A stretch of DNA of 64,000 bases from Stutzerimonas nitrititolerans (GTDB lineage: Bacteria; Pseudomonadota; Gammaproteobacteria; Pseudomonadales; Pseudomonadaceae): positions 88,498 to 152,497 of the forward strand of contig NZ_RFFL01000013.1 of NCBI RefSeq assembly GCF_003696285.1. Direction: 5' to 3'. The notes under the pieces were generated by a model. It searched no databases. It was not told where the DNA came from and worked only from the letters and a program-made list of their open reading frames with translations. Position 1 is the first letter of the stretch. Each line of letters begins with the position of its first letter. Position numbers and translations under genes: made by a program. Positions 36,448 through 52,970 of the stretch are shown here, one piece after another.

Positions 36448-38940
36448 TTACAGCGAGCGCGCCACTTCGACTTTTTCGAATACTTCGATCTTGTCGCCAG
36501 CCTTGACGTCGTTGTAGCTCTTCACGCCGATACCGCACTCCATGCCGGCACGCACCTCGGCAACGTCATCCTTGAAGCGGCGAAGCGATTCCAGCTCGCC
36601 TTCGAAGATGACCACGTCGTCACGCAGCACGCGGATCGGACGGTTGCGGTGCACCATGCCCTCAAGGACCATGCAGCCCGCGACCGCACCGAATTTCGGC
36701 GAGCGGAACACGTCGCGCACTTCGGCGATACCCAGAATGTTCTCGCGAACATCGCTGCCGAGCATGCCGGTCAGGGCTTTCTTGACGTCCTCGATGATGT
36801 CGTAGATCACGTTGTAGTAACGCAGATCCAGACCTTCCTGCTCGACGATCCGGCGTGCGCCGGCGTCGGCCCGCACGTTGAAGCCGAACAGCACCGCATT
36901 GGACGCCAGCGCCAGGTTGGCATCGCTTTCGGTGATACCACCGACGCCGCCGCCAATGACGCGCACCTGCACTTCATCGTTACCCAGGCCGCTGAGCGAG
37001 CCCTGCAAGGCTTCCAGAGAACCGCGGACATCGGATTTGAGGACGATATTGAGCGTCTTCTTCTCTTCCTGCCCCATGCTCTCGAAGATGTTTTCCAGCT
37101 TGCCGGCGTGGGCACGGGCGAGCTTGACCTCGCGGAACTTGCCCTGACGGAACAGGGCCACTTCACGGGCCTTCTTCTCGTCGCTCAGCACGCTGAGCTC
37201 GTCACCGGCCTCGGGCGTACCGTCCAGGCCGAGAATCTCCACGGGGATCGACGGTCCGGCTTCCTTGATGGCGTTGCCGTTCTCGTCGAGCATCGCGCGG
37301 ATGCGACCGTAGGTGGAACCAACCAGAGCCATATCGCCCTGACGCAGCGTACCGTCCTGTACCAGTACGGTTGCTACCGGGCCGCGGCCCTTGTCGAGAC
37401 GCGACTCAACCACTACACCGCGGCCAGGCGCAGACGGCGTGGCCGTGAGCTCAAGCAGTTCCGCTTGCAGCAGTACCGCTTCGAGCAGTTCGTCGACACC
37501 GGTCCCCATCTTCGCAGACACCGCCACGAACGGCGTATCACCGCCCCATTCCTCGGGAATCACATCAAGTGCGCCGAGGCCGTTCTTGATGTTGTCCGGG
37601 TTGGCCTCTGGCTTGTCGATCTTGTTCACCGCAACCACGATCGGCACGCCAGCGGCTTTCGCATGCTGGACGGCTTCCTGGGTCTGCGGCATCACGCCAT
37701 CGTCGGCCGCGACCACCAGAATCACGATATCGGTCGCCTTGGCACCACGGGCACGCATGGCGGTGAACGCCGCGTGGCCAGGGGTATCGAGGAAGGTGAC
37801 CATCCCGCGCTCGGTTTCTACGTGGTAGGCACCGATATGCTGGGTAATCCCCCCCGCCTCGCCCACGGCGACCTTGGCGCGACGGATGTAGTCGAGCAGC
37901 GAGGTCTTGCCGTGGTCGACGTGCCCCATCACGGTCACGACCGGCGCGCGGGAAACGGCGTCGCCTTCGAACCGCAGGTATTCGGCCAGTTGCTCTTCCA
38001 GGGCGTTGTCGCTGATCAGCTTGACCTTGTGGCCCAGCTCTTCGGCGATCAACTGGGCAGTTTCCTGATCCAGCACCTGGTTGATGGTTACCGGCGAACC
38101 CATCTTGAACATGAACTTGATGACTTCGGCCGCCTTGACCGACATCTGCTGCGCCAGATCGGCAACCGTGATGGTTTCGCCGATCGCCACTTCGCGCACG
38201 ATGGGGCCGGTGGGGCTCTGGAAACCATGGGCGTTGCGCTTCTTCAGCTTGGACTTGCCACGACCGCCACGGCGATGACTTTCATCTTCTTCACCCGTGC
38301 GCGAGGTGCGTCCGAGCGGCGCCTTCGCCTTGAGCGAAGGCCGATGCTGAGCCTGCTTGCGATCACGACGCTCGTCGTCATCGTTGCGCGTTTTCTCGGT
38401 GCGACGCGGTTCTTCCTTCTTGCGCTCCTCGACCGGAGCGGCAGGCACTTCGGCCTCTACCGGTGTCGGCGCTGCGGCAACCGGCGCAACCACCGGCGAC
38501 CCTGCACGGGCCTCGGCTTCGGCCTGCGCCTTGCGACGGGCCTCTTCCTCGGCGCGCTGACGCGCTTCTTCCTCGGCCTTCAGACGAGCCGCTTCCTCAG
38601 CGGCGCGCTGCTCTTCCAGCTCGCGCTGCTTCTCGGCCTCGATCTCCTCGGCACTGCGCTTGACGAAGGTCTTCTTCTTGCGCACTTCCACACTGATGGT
38701 CTTGCTACCCGCCACTTTCAGCTTCGTGGTGGTCTTGCGCTGCAGGGTGATCTTGCGCGGCTCATCGGCCTTGGCGCCGTGGCTGCTCTTCAGATGCGCC
38801 AACAGCGCCTGCTTTTCGTTATCGGTCACTACTTGCTCGGCGCTGGTGTGCGACAGTCCTGCCTCACGCATCTGCTGCAGCAATCGCTCGACCGGTGTGT
38901 CGACCACTTGGGCCAGTTCTTTCACCGTGACTTGCGTCAT
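36448..38940 (-). CDS. infB: Translation initiation factor IF-2
   Basis: An 830-residue GTPase that brings fMet-tRNA to the 30S subunit. It has an N-terminal IF2 domain ([25 protein letters not shown]), a long Glu/Ala/Arg-rich segment (~100-215), and the G domain with [12 protein letters not shown] (G1, ~340), DTPGHAAF (G3) and NKIDK (G4). Domains II-IV follow, with the C-terminal fMet-tRNA binding part. It follows nusA by 28 bases in the conserved nusA-infB operon. Confidence 0.97.
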   Translation of the reverse strand: MTQVTVKELAQVVDTPVERLLQQMREAGLSHTSAEQVVTDNEKQALLAHLKSSHGAKADEPRKITLQRKTTTKLKVAGSKTISVEVRKKKTFVKRSAEEIEAEKQRELEEQRAAEEAARLKAEEEARQRAEEEARRKAQAEAEARAGSPVVAPVAAAPTPVEAEVPAAPVEERKKEEPRRTEKTRNDDDERRDRKQAQHRPSLKAKAPLGRTSRTGEEDESHRRGGRGKSKLKKRNAHGFQSPTGPIVREVAIGETITVADLAQQMSVKAAEVIKFMFKMGSPVTINQVLDQETAQLIAEELGHKVKLISDNALEEQLAEYLRFEGDAVSRAPVVTVMGHVDHGKTSLLDYIRRAKVAVGEAGGITQHIGAYHVETERGMVTFLDTPGHAAFTAMRARGAKATDIVILVVAADDGVMPQTQEAVQHAKAAGVPIVVAVNKIDKPEANPDNIKNGLGALDVIPEEWGGDTPFVAVSAKMGTGVDELLEAVLLQAELLELTATPSAPGRGVVVESRLDKGRGPVATVLVQDGTLRQGDMALVGSTYGRIRAMLDENGNAIKEAGPSIPVEILGLDGTPEAGDELSVLSDEKKAREVALFRQGKFREVKLARAHAGKLENIFESMGQEEKKTLNIVLKSDVRGSLEALQGSLSGLGNDEVQVRVIGGGVGGITESDANLALASNAVLFGFNVRADAGARRIVEQEGLDLRYYNVIYDIIEDVKKALTGMLGSDVRENILGIAEVRDVFRSPKFGAVAGCMVLEGMVHRNRPIRVLRDDVVIFEGELESLRRFKDDVAEVRAGMECGIGVKSYNDVKAGDKIEVFEKVEVARSL

Positions 38941-38968
38941 GCATTTCTCTCCTCAGGCCGCTAATTGC

Positions 38969-40450
38969 TCACTCGAACCAATGGGCTCGGGCGGCCATGA
39001 TCAGCTTGCCGGCACGCTCTTCATTGATGCCGTCTATCTCGAGCAGATCGTCGATCGACTGCTCGGCCAGGTCTTCACGGGTGATGACACCCCGCACTGC
39101 CAACTCGACCGCCAGTTCCTTGTCCATGCCTTCCAGCGCGAGCAAATCTTCAGCCGGCTGAGCGTCCGCCAGTTTCTCTTCAGTAGCGATCGCCTTGGTC
39201 AGCAGGCGATCCTTGGCGCGCGTACGCAGCTCATTGACGATGTCTTCGTCGAAGCCATCGATACCGAGCATTTCCTCCATGGGAACGTAGGCAACTTCTT
39301 CGAGGGAAGTGAAACCCTCTTCGACCAGGACCTGTGCAAGCTCCTCATCGACGTCCAGCTCTTCGATGAAGTTGCGCAGAATGTCGCCGGTCTCTTCCTG
39401 CTGCTTGGCCTGGATGTCATCCTCGGTCATCACGTTCAGGGTCCAGCCGGTCAGCTGGCTGGCCAGCCGCACGTTCTGGCCGCCGCGGCCGATGGCCTGG
39501 GCCAGATTGTCCTCGGCGACCGCGATGTCCATGGCATGGGCATCTTCATCGACGATGATCGCCGCAACTTCCGCCGGTGCCATCGCATTGATGACGAACT
39601 GGGCGGGGTTCTCGTCCCACAGCACGATGTCGACACGCTCGCCGCCGATTTCGCCGGAAACCGCCTGGACACGCGAACCACGCATGCCGATACAGGCTCC
39701 CTGCGGATCGATACGCTTGTCCTTGGAACGCACCGCGATCTTGGCGCGCGAACCGGGGTCACGCGAAGCGCTCATCACCTCGATCAGCTCCTCGGCGATT
39801 TCCGGCACTTCGATGCGGAACAGCTCGATCAGCATCTGCGGCGCGGTGCGCGACAGGATGAGTTGCGGGCCGCGGTTCTCGGTGCGGATTTCCTTGAGCA
39901 GCGCACGAACACGCGCACCGACGCGGAAGGTTTCGCGGGCGATGATGTCTTCGCGAGCCAGCAAGGCCTCGGCATTGTTGCCAAGATCGACGATGACGCT
40001 GTCGCGGGTCACCTTCTTGACCGTGCCGGAGATGATCTCTCCCAGTCGATCACGGTAGGCCTCGACGACCTGTGCGCGCTCGGCCTCGCGAACCTTCTGC
40101 ACGATGACCTGCTTGGCGGTCTGCGCGGCAATGCGGCCGAACTCGATGGATTCGACTTTCTCCTCAAGGACATCGCCTACCTTGGCGCCGGCCTCGCGGG
40201 CCTGCTCCATGTCGACAGTCAGCTGATGAGCCGGATCATCGAAGTCTTCCTCTTCGACGACAGTCCAGCGACGGAAGGTTTCGTAGCTTCCGTTCTGCCG
40301 ATTGATTTCCACACGCAGGTCGACTTCGTCTTCGAAGCGCTTCTTGGTAGCGGTGGCCAGAGCCAGCTCCAGAGCCTCGAAAATCACACCGGCCGGTACG
40401 CCCTTCTCATTGGACACCGACTCCACAACCAGCAGTACTTCTTTGCTCAT
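38969..40450 (-). CDS. nusA: Transcription termination/antitermination factor NusA
   Basis: A 493-residue RNA polymerase-binding protein. The N-terminal domain ([19 protein letters not shown]) is followed by S1 ([28 protein letters not shown]), two KH domains ([46 protein letters not shown]) and two acidic C-terminal repeats as in proteobacteria. The ATG at 40450 is chosen by homology to the MSKEV start. Confidence 0.97.
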   Translation of the reverse strand: MSKEVLLVVESVSNEKGVPAGVIFEALELALATATKKRFEDEVDLRVEINRQNGSYETFRRWTVVEEEDFDDPAHQLTVDMEQAREAGAKVGDVLEEKVESIEFGRIAAQTAKQVIVQKVREAERAQVVEAYRDRLGEIISGTVKKVTRDSVIVDLGNNAEALLAREDIIARETFRVGARVRALLKEIRTENRGPQLILSRTAPQMLIELFRIEVPEIAEELIEVMSASRDPGSRAKIAVRSKDKRIDPQGACIGMRGSRVQAVSGEIGGERVDIVLWDENPAQFVINAMAPAEVAAIIVDEDAHAMDIAVAEDNLAQAIGRGGQNVRLASQLTGWTLNVMTEDDIQAKQQEETGDILRNFIEELDVDEELAQVLVEEGFTSLEEVAYVPMEEMLGIDGFDEDIVNELRTRAKDRLLTKAIATEEKLADAQPAEDLLALEGMDKELAVELAVRGVITREDLAEQSIDDLLEIDGINEERAGKLIMAARAHWFE

Positions 40451-40496
40451 CGTACGCCTCGCCTTTCGCAATCCATTGGGTCCGCGGGATCCGCGC

Positions 40497-40955
40497 TCAA
40501 TCGAAACGGGGAATAATGTTGGTTTTGTCGATCATCTCGATCGGCAGCAGGTATTCATGGTCATCGACCAGCACCACGACATCCTGCTCTTCCACTCCGC
40601 GGAGAAGACCCTGGAAATTGCGCCGGCCCTCAAAGGGCGAGCGCAGCTTGATTTTCACCTGCTCACCAATGTGAGCGGCATATTGTTCTAACGTAAACAG
40701 CGGTCGATCCATGCCTGGTGACGACACTTCGAGGGTGTAATCCGAACTGATCGGATCCTCGACATCGAGGACGCCACTGAGCTGACGACTGACCTTTTCA
40801 CAATCATCGACCAGAATTCCGTTGGGATGATCAATGTAGACCCTCAACAACGAATGGCGTCCCTGGGACAGGAACTCGATACCCCAGCACTGATAGCCAA
40901 GGGCCTGGACGACCGGGGCCAACAAGGCCTGCAACTGTTCTAGCTTGCTCGACAT
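40497..40955 (-). CDS. rimP: Ribosome maturation factor RimP
   Basis: A 152-residue protein for 30S assembly: [59 protein letters not shown] and [30 protein letters not shown] are classic. The ATG at 40955 is chosen; the frame upstream runs through the spacer. It heads the rimP-nusA-infB operon behind the tRNA genes. Confidence 0.96.
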   Translation of the reverse strand: MSSKLEQLQALLAPVVQALGYQCWGIEFLSQGRHSLLRVYIDHPNGILVDDCEKVSRQLSGVLDVEDPISSDYTLEVSSPGMDRPLFTLEQYAAHIGEQVKIKLRSPFEGRRNFQGLLRGVEEQDVVVLVDDHEYLLPIEMIDKTNIIPRFD

Positions 40956-41051
40956 CGAAGTCCCTCGCGCATGCTGTACAAATGAAAAATGGGCGAAACG
41001 CCCATCCCTTTGATCGCCTGTAAGTGCCGGCGGCCTGGCCTGAAGCCAATA

Positions 41052-41074
41052 AAAAGCCCCTTGACAGGGGCTTT
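41052..41074 (-). terminator. Terminator after tRNA-fMet
   Basis: On the minus strand AAAGCCCCT, a short loop, AGGGGCTTTTT. It separates the tRNA from rimP; partial read-through is likely, as in the E. coli metY-nusA operon. Confidence 0.8.
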
Positions 41075-41082
41075 CTACCAAC

Positions 41083-41159
<77 letters not shown>

Positions 41160-41225
41160 TCAAACTGGGCACGAATTATACGACCACACCCGACAACAGG
41201 TCAACCAAACACTGAAAACAAGAAA

Positions 41226-41241
41226 GCCCGCATCTGCGGGC
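41226..41241 (-). terminator. Hairpin after tRNA-Leu
   Basis: GCCCGC, AGAT, GCGGGC followed on the minus strand by TTTCTTGTTTTC. Confidence 0.75.
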
Positions 41242-41250
41242 CTGCTTGTT

Positions 41251-41336
41251 TGGTACCGAGGAGGGGACTCGAACCCCTACAGCCTATGGCCACTACCACC
41301 TCAAGGTAGCGTGTCTACCAATTCCACCACCTCGGC
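41251..41336 (-). tRNA. tRNA-Leu (GAG)
   Basis: 86 bases with CCA encoded and a long variable arm (class II). The anticodon GAG is in loop CTTGAGG. The sequence closely follows E. coli leuU, which also lies just downstream of secG. Confidence 0.97.
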
Positions 41337-41344
41337 AAAAACCC

Positions 41345-41728
41345 TTACTGCTTCTCTTCTACCTGCGGAACTTCATCTGCGTTACCGGCAGAGGGAGCCG
41401 CCTCGAGAACAGGTACATCATCTACCACTGGCTTGGGCGCTGGAACCTCCAGCACTGCCGGATCCGGCAGACCAACCTCAGAGAGCCTTCCGGCCTGCTG
41501 GGATGCGAAGAATGCCAAGCCCAGACTGGTCAGGAAAAAAACGCCGGCAAGTATAGCAGTAAGCCGACTGAAAAAGGTAGAGGAGCCTTGGCTACCGAAT
41601 ACGGTTGCCGAAGCGCCTGCACCAAAGGATGCTCCTGCATCGGCACCCTTGCCCTGCTGCAGCAGCACCAGCACAACCACACCAATGGCAACCAGCAGAT
41701 GCACCACAATCACAACAGTCTGCAACAT
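41345..41728 (-). CDS. secG: Preprotein translocase subunit SecG
   Basis: A 127-residue subunit of SecYEG. Two helices ([51 protein letters not shown]) flank the conserved GKGAD...GSSTFFSR stretch, then a Pro/Val/Glu-rich tail. ATG 41728 lies 4 bases after tpiA. Confidence 0.95.
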   Translation of the reverse strand: MLQTVVIVVHLLVAIGVVVLVLLQQGKGADAGASFGAGASATVFGSQGSSTFFSRLTAILAGVFFLTSLGLAFFASQQAGRLSEVGLPDPAVLEVPAPKPVVDDVPVLEAAPSAGNADEVPQVEEKQ

Positions 41729-41732
41729 CTGA

Positions 41733-42488
41733 TCAGTTCCCCGCGGCGCGACAGATCGCACCAAATTCATTCGCTTTCAGAGAGGCACCACCAATCAGCC
41801 CCCCATCAATATCCGCCATTCCGAAAAGCTCGGCGGCATTGTCCGCCTTGACGCTGCCGCCATAAAGAAGGCGAACGCCATCGGCGACACGCTGATCTTC
41901 TCGCGCCAGCTGCTTTCGAAGGGCAGCATGTACTTCCTGGGCCTGCTCCGGCGTTGCCGTCAGCCCGGAACCAATGGCCCAGACCGGCTCATACGCCACA
42001 ACCGCCTGCTCGAATGCCGCGATGCCGACCTCGGCGATCACATGCGCCAACTGCCGACCCACCACCTCGAGCGTCTGTCCGGCCTGCCGCTCCTCGAGCG
42101 ACTCGCCAAGACACAAAATCGGTTTCAAACCGCAACTAAGCGCCGCCGCAAACTTGCGACTGACCACCTCGTCGCTTTCACCCAACAGCGAGCGCCGCTC
42201 CGAATGGCCGACCAGCACCCACTCGCAGCCCGCATCAGACAGCTGAGTCGCCGAGGTTTCGCCCGTCAGCGCACCAAACCCGGACTGTTCTGCGCAATCC
42301 TGAGCGCCAGCCGAAAAAGGCAGGCCCTCCAGACCACTCACAACCTGCGAGACATGCACACAGGAAGGAAACACCACCATCTCGACCTTCGCCGGCAACT
42401 CCTGTTGGCGGAGCGCCTCGATGAGCTCTGCAACGCTGGCGCGGGTACCGTTCATCTTCCAGTTACCAGCTACCATGGGGCGACGCAT
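41733..42488 (-). CDS. tpiA: Triosephosphate isomerase
   Basis: A 251-residue TIM barrel. NWKMNG carries the active-site Lys, [12 protein letters not shown] the His, [11 protein letters not shown] the catalytic Glu, and [14 protein letters not shown] the phosphate loop. It lies between glmM and secG as in other pseudomonads. Confidence 0.97.
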   Translation of the reverse strand: MRRPMVAGNWKMNGTRASVAELIEALRQQELPAKVEMVVFPSCVHVSQVVSGLEGLPFSAGAQDCAEQSGFGALTGETSATQLSDAGCEWVLVGHSERRSLLGESDEVVSRKFAAALSCGLKPILCLGESLEERQAGQTLEVVGRQLAHVIAEVGIAAFEQAVVAYEPVWAIGSGLTATPEQAQEVHAALRKQLAREDQRVADGVRLLYGGSVKADNAAELFGMADIDGGLIGGASLKANEFGAICRAAGN

Positions 42489-42554
42489 GCTTTACCTCGT
42501 CGGTCAAAGTGGGCGCAGATGTTACTCAACCGTTCTGAGCCTGGCAAGCGCGAA

Positions 42555-43889
42555 TCACGCACAAACTTCGGTAACCACGTTTGCCAGTTCCTCGGCGTAA
42601 CCACGCACCTCGGTCTCGTCGTCACCTTCAACCATCACGCGCACCAACGGCTCCGTTCCGGACTTGCGCAACAGCACCCGACCACGTCCGCCCATGCGTT
42701 CGGTCACGCTGTCGCTGGCGGCCTTGACCTGGGGATCGACGAGCGGATCGCGATCGCCAGCAAAGCGCACATTGATCAGCACCTGCGGGCATTTGTGCCA
42801 GGCGAGCCGCTCCTGGGCCAGGCTCTGGCCACGCCGACGCAGCGCCAGTACCACCTGTAGCGCGGCGATGATGGCGTCGCCGGTGGTGACATGCTGCGCG
42901 CAGACGATATGCCCCGAGTTCTCGCCACCCAGCACCCAGTCCCGCTCCAGCATCTCGGCCATCACGTAGCGGTCTCCGACCTTGGCCCGAACGAAGGGAA
43001 TGTCCCGCGCCTTCAGCGCCAATTCCAGACCGAGATTGCTCATCAAGGTCCCGACCACACCTCCCGACAAGCGCCCCCGCTCCTGCAGATCGGTGGCGAT
43101 GATATAGAGCAGCTCGTCGCCATCGACCACGGCACCGGTATGGTCGACCATCATCACCCGGTCGCCATCCCCATCGAAGGCGATCCCAAGATCCGCGCCA
43201 TGCTCGACCACGGCCTTCTGCAACTGCCCCACATGCGTCGAGCCGACATCGGCGTTGATATTGAGGCCGTCGGGCTGCGCGGCTATCACCACCACGTCGG
43301 CGCCCAGCTCGCGAAAGACGGCAGGCGCCACCTTGTAGGTCGCGCCATGGGCACAGTCGAGCACGATCTTCAGCCCCGAGAAATCGGTGCTGGTGGGCAC
43401 GCTGCTCTTGCAGAACTCGATGTAACGACCCGCGGCATCGTTGATCCGCGAGGCCTTGCCCAGCTGGGCGGATTCGACCACCGTCATCGGCGTATCGAGC
43501 AGTTCCTCGATCATCAACTCGACCTCGTCGGGCAGCTTGGTGCCGCGTCCCGAGAAGAACTTGATGCCATTGTCATTGTGCGGATTGTGCGAAGCACTGA
43601 TGACGATACCGGCATCGGCATGGAAGGTACGCGTAAGGTAGGCCACCGCCGGCGTGGGCATCGGGCCCAGCAGCGAGACGTCGGCGCCAGCCGCTGAAAG
43701 GCCCGCCTGCAATGCCGACTCGAACATGTACCCCGAGATGCGGGTGTCCTTGCCGATCAGAATCCGGCACTTGCCGTGCTTGCGGAACGCCATCCCGGCG
43801 GCCCAGCCCAGCCGAAGCATGAAGTCCGGGGTGATCGGAAACTGTCCTACGTGGCCTCGAATGCCATCGGTTCCAAAATACTTTCTCAT
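42555..43889 (-). CDS. glmM: Phosphoglucosamine mutase
   Basis: A 444-residue enzyme making glucosamine-1-phosphate for peptidoglycan and [18 protein letters not shown] starts the protein; the phosphoserine loop is [16 protein letters not shown], the metal site [11 protein letters not shown], and the phosphate-binding [15 protein letters not shown] is at the end. It follows folP by 8 bases. Confidence 0.97.
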   Translation of the reverse strand: MRKYFGTDGIRGHVGQFPITPDFMLRLGWAAGMAFRKHGKCRILIGKDTRISGYMFESALQAGLSAAGADVSLLGPMPTPAVAYLTRTFHADAGIVISASHNPHNDNGIKFFSGRGTKLPDEVELMIEELLDTPMTVVESAQLGKASRINDAAGRYIEFCKSSVPTSTDFSGLKIVLDCAHGATYKVAPAVFRELGADVVVIAAQPDGLNINADVGSTHVGQLQKAVVEHGADLGIAFDGDGDRVMMVDHTGAVVDGDELLYIIATDLQERGRLSGGVVGTLMSNLGLELALKARDIPFVRAKVGDRYVMAEMLERDWVLGGENSGHIVCAQHVTTGDAIIAALQVVLALRRRGQSLAQERLAWHKCPQVLINVRFAGDRDPLVDPQVKAASDSVTERMGGRGRVLLRKSGTEPLVRVMVEGDDETEVRGYAEELANVVTEVCA

Positions 43890-43897
43890 GTGAATTC

Positions 43898-44749
43898 CTA
43901 TTCTGCCGCCTGTACGGCAGCGATCATCCGAACGACGTCGACCGTTTCGGCGACATCGTGCACTCTCAGGATATGCGCGCCCTTGGCCACCGCCAGCGCC
44001 GCCAGCGCGAGGCTGCCATAAAGCCGCTCGTCGACATCACGCCCCAACGCCTGACCGACCATGCTCTTGCGAGAAACGCCAACCAGCAGCGGCCGCCCGA
44101 GCTCATGCAGCCTCTCCATATGCTTGAACAGGCTGAGGTTGTGCGCCAGCGTCTTGGCGAAACCGAAGCCAGGATCCAGCACCACGCGCTCGGGCGAGAT
44201 GCCGGCCGCGGCGCAGGCGGCCATACGCTCGGAAAGAAACTGGAAGACCGCCTCGGTCACGTTCTCGTAGCGTGGATCATTCTGCATGTCACCCGGCTCG
44301 CCACGCATGTGCATCAGACAGACCGGCAGGCCGGTGTCGGCCGCCGCATCGAGCGCACCATCACGCGCCAGCGAACGCACGTCGTTGATCAGCCCCGCGC
44401 CCAGTCGCGCGGATTCGCGAATGACGGCCGGCGTCGAGGTGTCCACGGAAATGACGACATCGAGCTCACGGGCAATCGCCTCGACAACCGGCGCTACCCG
44501 CTCCAGCTCTTCCAGGGGCGACACAGCCCTGGCACCGGGCCGGGTGGACTCGCCGCCAACGTCGATCAACGTCGCCCCGGCCGCGGCCATCGCCGCCGCA
44601 TGACGCAGCGCGGCGTCCAGGCTGGCGTGCTGGCCGCCGTCGGAGAAGGAATCCGGCGTGACATTGAGAATGCCCATTACCTGCGGACGGGACAAATCAA
44701 GAACCCGGCTACCGCAAGGCAGCCGGGTGGATGGAAGGGTTTCTGTCAT
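43898..44749 (-). CDS. folP: Dihydropteroate synthase
   Basis: A 283-residue folate enzyme, target of sulfonamides. Signatures: [43 protein letters not shown] and VGVSRKSM. The ATG at 44749 lies 14 bases after the ftsH stop and has only a weak AGG upstream; a TTG six codons earlier overlaps the ftsH stop and is a possible alternative start. Confidence 0.96.
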   Translation of the reverse strand: MTETLPSTRLPCGSRVLDLSRPQVMGILNVTPDSFSDGGQHASLDAALRHAAAMAAAGATLIDVGGESTRPGARAVSPLEELERVAPVVEAIARELDVVISVDTSTPAVIRESARLGAGLINDVRSLARDGALDAAADTGLPVCLMHMRGEPGDMQNDPRYENVTEAVFQFLSERMAACAAAGISPERVVLDPGFGFAKTLAHNLSLFKHMERLHELGRPLLVGVSRKSMVGQALGRDVDERLYGSLALAALAVAKGAHILRVHDVAETVDVVRMIAAVQAAE

Positions 44750-44763
44750 TGACTGGCCTGGCT

Positions 44764-46674
<1,911 letters not shown>

Positions 46675-47058
46675 GTCGTTCAAATTCATTACCCTCTGGA
46701 GCAAACCGCTATCGATGGCCCGCGTGACGGCCCTTGTTGGTCGCTCGGCCTAACTTACTACACAACCTGCGTGAACAGGCAGATTGGTCTGTAACCCCGT
46801 ATGAAACATACTAGTCGGCAATCGACCTCCGCAGAAGGGATAGCGGCTCCATTCATCCGGCCAATCCAGTCGATCCGGCCACCTTCACCTCGTTCATATT
46901 GGGGCCATATCGGAAACTACAAGGCCGGCTACATTCATTACCCGGGTTTACATTACCCGCTCCAGGGGCCTGCCGAGCCGTTACCTCGTCTGTGCGGCCC
47001 GGGACCTCTCGGTTACACTAGCGACCGTTTTCCAGGGTTCTGACGCAAGGGTCGAATT
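46675..47058. other. Gene-free gap between ftsH and yhbY; rlmE absent
   Basis: About 380 bases without a convincing gene. In P. aeruginosa the rRNA methyltransferase gene rlmE/ftsJ lies here between ftsH and yhbY; no trace of it can be read. The gap holds promoters for the divergent ftsH and yhbY (a TACACT box at 47014) and a short direct repeat ATTACCCG at about 46937 and 46952. Confidence 0.6.
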
Positions 47059-47370
47059 ATGCCGCTCACCAATGAGCAGAAGAAACACTACAAGTCCATC
47101 GGCCATCATCTGAAGCCGGTCCTGATCGTATCCGAGAACGGGCTGACCGAAGGCGTTCAGGCCGAGCTCGATCGCGCGCTGAACGATCACGAACTGATCA
47201 AGGTGCAACTGCGTATCGCCGAACGTGACGACCGCCATGCCCTGATCGAGGAGTTGTGCCAGCTCGGGCGCTGCGAGCTGGTGCAGGCCATCGGCAAGAT
47301 GGCGTTGATCTATCGCAAGAATCCCAAGCCGAACAAGCAGCTGTCGAACATCCACCGCTACCAGGCCTGA
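47059..47370 (+). CDS. yhbY: RNA-binding protein YhbY (CRM domain)
   Basis: A 103-residue CRM-domain protein associated with pre-50S ribosomes. It shows LTNEQKKHYKSIGHHLKPVLIVSENGLTEGVQAELDRALNDHELIKVQL and the late IGKMALIYRKNPKPNKQLS with the GxxG-like loop. It converges on the DUF4149 gene 9 bases away. Confidence 0.94.
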   Translation: MPLTNEQKKHYKSIGHHLKPVLIVSENGLTEGVQAELDRALNDHELIKVQLRIAERDDRHALIEELCQLGRCELVQAIGKMALIYRKNPKPNKQLSNIHRYQA

Positions 47371-47379
47371 CGGCCGGTA

Positions 47380-47802
47380 TCAGGCTGCGCGCGGACTGCC
47401 CAGGCTCGCCGCGCGCGGCGGCTCCTGCAGCACCAGCATCAATCCGCACAGGCCGATCACCAGATAGCTGAACAGCAGCCAGCGAGCCGACTCGAACAAC
47501 TGGCCACCGGCAGCGAAGTGGCTGGCGGCAAGCAGCAGCACTGCCAGCAACAATTGACCGCGGACATCCCGCCAGAGGCTGCGGACCCCTTGCGCCTGCA
47601 TCAGGACGACAGCCTGCAGCACTGCACAGAATGCCGCGAAGCCCACCAGCAGCGGCCGCAGCGTGCCGGCGATTTCCTCCACCAGCAGCGGCGCCAGGCC
47701 GATCTTGCCCAACGTCGGCAACATCACGAACTGCAACAGCCAGAGCCCGCCGACCCAGAAGGTCTGCGCCAGCCTCCAGCTGATGATGCCGGCCTGGTTC
47801 AC
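47380..47802 (-). CDS. DUF4149 membrane protein
   Basis: A 140-residue protein with four hydrophobic helices (WRLAQTFWVGGLWLLQFVMLPTLG; LVGFAAFCAVLQAVVLM; LLLAVLLLAASHF; WLLFSYLVIGLCGLMLVL). The family is conserved next to greA in Pseudomonas (PA4754 type) and has no known function. It ends the carA-carB-greA gene run. Confidence 0.85.
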   Translation of the reverse strand: MNQAGIISWRLAQTFWVGGLWLLQFVMLPTLGKIGLAPLLVEEIAGTLRPLLVGFAAFCAVLQAVVLMQAQGVRSLWRDVRGQLLLAVLLLAASHFAAGGQLFESARWLLFSYLVIGLCGLMLVLQEPPRAASLGSPRAA

Positions 47803-47809
47803 CGGGCGG

Positions 47810-48282
47810 TCAGATATGACGCACCTCGACGATCTCGTACTCGATCACGCCACTGGGGGTCTTGACCGCCACCACGTCGCCTTCTTCCTTGCCGACCAGC
47901 GCGCGGGCGATCGGTGAACTCACCGACAGCTTGCCCTGCTTGATGTCCGCCTCGTCGTCGCCGACGATCTGGTAGCTCACCTGCTCGTCGGTCTCGACAT
48001 TGGCGATGTCCACGGTGGTACCGAAGATCACTTTGCCGGTATGCGGGATGTTGGCGATGTCGATGACCTGGGCGTTCTGCAGGCGCCCCTCGATATCGCG
48101 GATGCGCGCCTCGACCATGCCCTGCTGCTCGCGCGCGGCATGGTATTCGGCGTTTTCCTTGAGATCGCCCAGCTCGCGCGCCTCGGCGATGGCCTGGGTG
48201 ATCTGCGGACGCAACACGGTCTTCAGATGCTTGAGTTCATCTTCCAGGGCGCGAGCGCCCTGGACGGTCATCGGGAATTTGG

Positions 48283-48286
<4 letters not shown>
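47810..48286 (-). CDS. greA: Transcription elongation factor GreA
   Basis: A 158-residue cleavage factor rescuing backtracked RNA polymerase. The N-terminal coiled coil carries the acidic tip ([22 protein letters not shown]) and the C-terminal FKBP-like domain ([29 protein letters not shown]). The ATG overlaps the carB stop (ATGA), showing coupling in the car operon. Confidence 0.97.
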
Positions 48287-51504
<3,218 letters not shown>

Positions 51505-51535
51505 GGAGTAACTCTCGAATTCCTGATTTCAGCGA

Positions 51536-52684
51536 TCAACGACGGGCCGCCATGGCGGAGATGAAGCGGTCGAACAGCGGCGCGACGTCGCAAGGACCAG
51601 GGCTCGCTTCCGGGTGGCCCTGGAAGCCGAAGGCCACCTTGTCGGTACGCTCGATGCCCTGCAGGGTGCCGTCGAACAGCGATTTGTGAGTGGCACGCAG
51701 GTTGGCCGGCAGGCTCGCCTCGTCGGCGCAGAAACCGTGGTTCTGACTGGTGATCATCACCACACCGGTCTCCAGATCCTGCACCGGATGGTTGGCACCG
51801 TGGTGGCCGCTGGGCATTTTCACCGTGATCGCGCCGGATGCCAGCGCCAGCAGCTGATGACCCAGGCAGATACCGAATACGGGGATATCGGTCTCCAGCA
51901 CTTCCTGGATGGCCCGGATGGCGTAATCGCACGGCTCGGGGTCGCCCGGGCCGTTGGCCAGGAAGATGCCGTCCGGGTTGAGCGCCAGCGCCTCGCTGGC
52001 CGGGGTCTGCGCCGGCAGCACGGTGACGCGGCAGCCGCGCGCGACCAGCATGCGCAGGATGTTGTACTTGACGCCATAGTCGTAGGCGACCACGTGGTAC
52101 GGCAGCTCGCTAGCCGGAATCTCCGGATGGCTGTCGGTTTCCAGGTTCCAGAGGCTGTAACGCCACTCGTAGCGCTCCTTGACGCTGACCTCCTTGGCCA
52201 GGTCCATGCCCTTGAGGCCCGGGAAGCTGCGCGCCAGCTCCAGCGCCTTCTCTTCGGTCGCGTCAGCTCCAGCCAGGATGCAACCGTTCTGCGCACCTTT
52301 TTCGCGCAGGATGCGAGTCAGGCGACGGGTATCGATGCCGGCGATGGCGACGGTATCGTTTTCCTTCAGGTAGTCGGGCAGCGACTGCTTGTTGCGCCAG
52401 TTGCTGGCCAGCAGCGGCAGGTCGCGGATGACCAGGCCGGCCGCCCAGACCTTCCAGGATTCGGCATCCTGCGGCGTGGTGCCGGTATTGCCCACGTGGG
52501 GGTAAGTCAGGGTGACGATCTGCTTGGCGTAGGAAGGATCGGTAAGGATTTCCTGATAGCCGGTCATGGCGGTGTTGAACACCACCTCGCCGATGGTCTG
52601 GCCATCGGCGCCGATGGATTCGCCGCGAAAGATGCTGCCATCGGCAAGGGCCAGAATGGCTGGCGTAGTGGCTGGCTTAGTCAA
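51536..52684 (-). CDS. carA: Carbamoyl phosphate synthase small chain
   Basis: A 382-residue glutaminase subunit. The class I amidotransferase triad is present: Cys in [12 protein letters not shown] (~270), His-x-Glu in [11 protein letters not shown]. The N-terminal half has [18 protein letters not shown] and [17 protein letters not shown]. The start is TTG at 52684 with GGGAGG at a good distance upstream; the reading MTKPA matches other Pseudomonas CarA. Confidence 0.97.
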   Translation of the reverse strand: MTKPATTPAILALADGSIFRGESIGADGQTIGEVVFNTAMTGYQEILTDPSYAKQIVTLTYPHVGNTGTTPQDAESWKVWAAGLVIRDLPLLASNWRNKQSLPDYLKENDTVAIAGIDTRRLTRILREKGAQNGCILAGADATEEKALELARSFPGLKGMDLAKEVSVKERYEWRYSLWNLETDSHPEIPASELPYHVVAYDYGVKYNILRMLVARGCRVTVLPAQTPASEALALNPDGIFLANGPGDPEPCDYAIRAIQEVLETDIPVFGICLGHQLLALASGAITVKMPSGHHGANHPVQDLETGVVMITSQNHGFCADEASLPANLRATHKSLFDGTLQGIERTDKVAFGFQGHPEASPGPCDVAPLFDRFISAMAARR

Positions 52685-52725
52685 GAGACCTCCCGTAGAT
52701 CAAGGCTGGAGCAGACGCAGATTGT

Positions 52726-52765
52726 AAAAAAGCGGGATGACGTGTGAAGGTCATCCCGCTTTTTT
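52726..52765. terminator. Strong hairpin in front of carA (terminator or attenuator)
   Basis: AAAAAAGCGGGATGAC, 8 bases, GTCATCCCGCTTTTTT: 10 G/C-rich pairs flanked by A and T runs. On the minus strand it lies 42-81 bases upstream of the carA start, so it is either an attenuator in the car leader or the terminator of a former upstream gene. Confidence 0.85.
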
Positions 52766-52894
52766 GTTTGATTCATTTCTGCGCAACTTTAGTGGACACA
52801 CTAAACGGAACACTATACAGAAAGCCGGCCTTTCTATCCAGACGATATCCCACCGCAACGATCTAAAAAGCGCGAGCAGCATTCTGCATGACTG

Positions 52895-52913
52895 GTTGAC
52901 AATTATCATTCTC
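52895..52913 (+). promoter_or_regulatory. Fur box overlapping a -35 and an FNR-like site
   Basis: GTTGACAATTATCATTCTC; in inverse reading it matches the 19-base Fur consensus GATAATGATAATCATTATC at 14 positions. It overlaps TTGACA (52896) and the 14-base motif TTGACAATTATCAT shared with two other promoters here. It lies upstream of the ABC transporter operon. Confidence 0.65.
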
Positions 52914-52970
52914 ATCTCCTGCGAGTGACAGATAAACTCCCCGCTTTACCTCGAACGCCAGGAAACCTCC

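Noticed and set aside
35833..38964. More than 1000-codon open frame antisense to infB and rbfA
   Set aside because: It mirrors the codon bias of infB; no ribosome binding site, no recognisable domain.
41246..41851. Open frame across tRNA-Leu and antisense to secG
   Set aside because: It reads through a tRNA gene and the complement of secG; not a gene.
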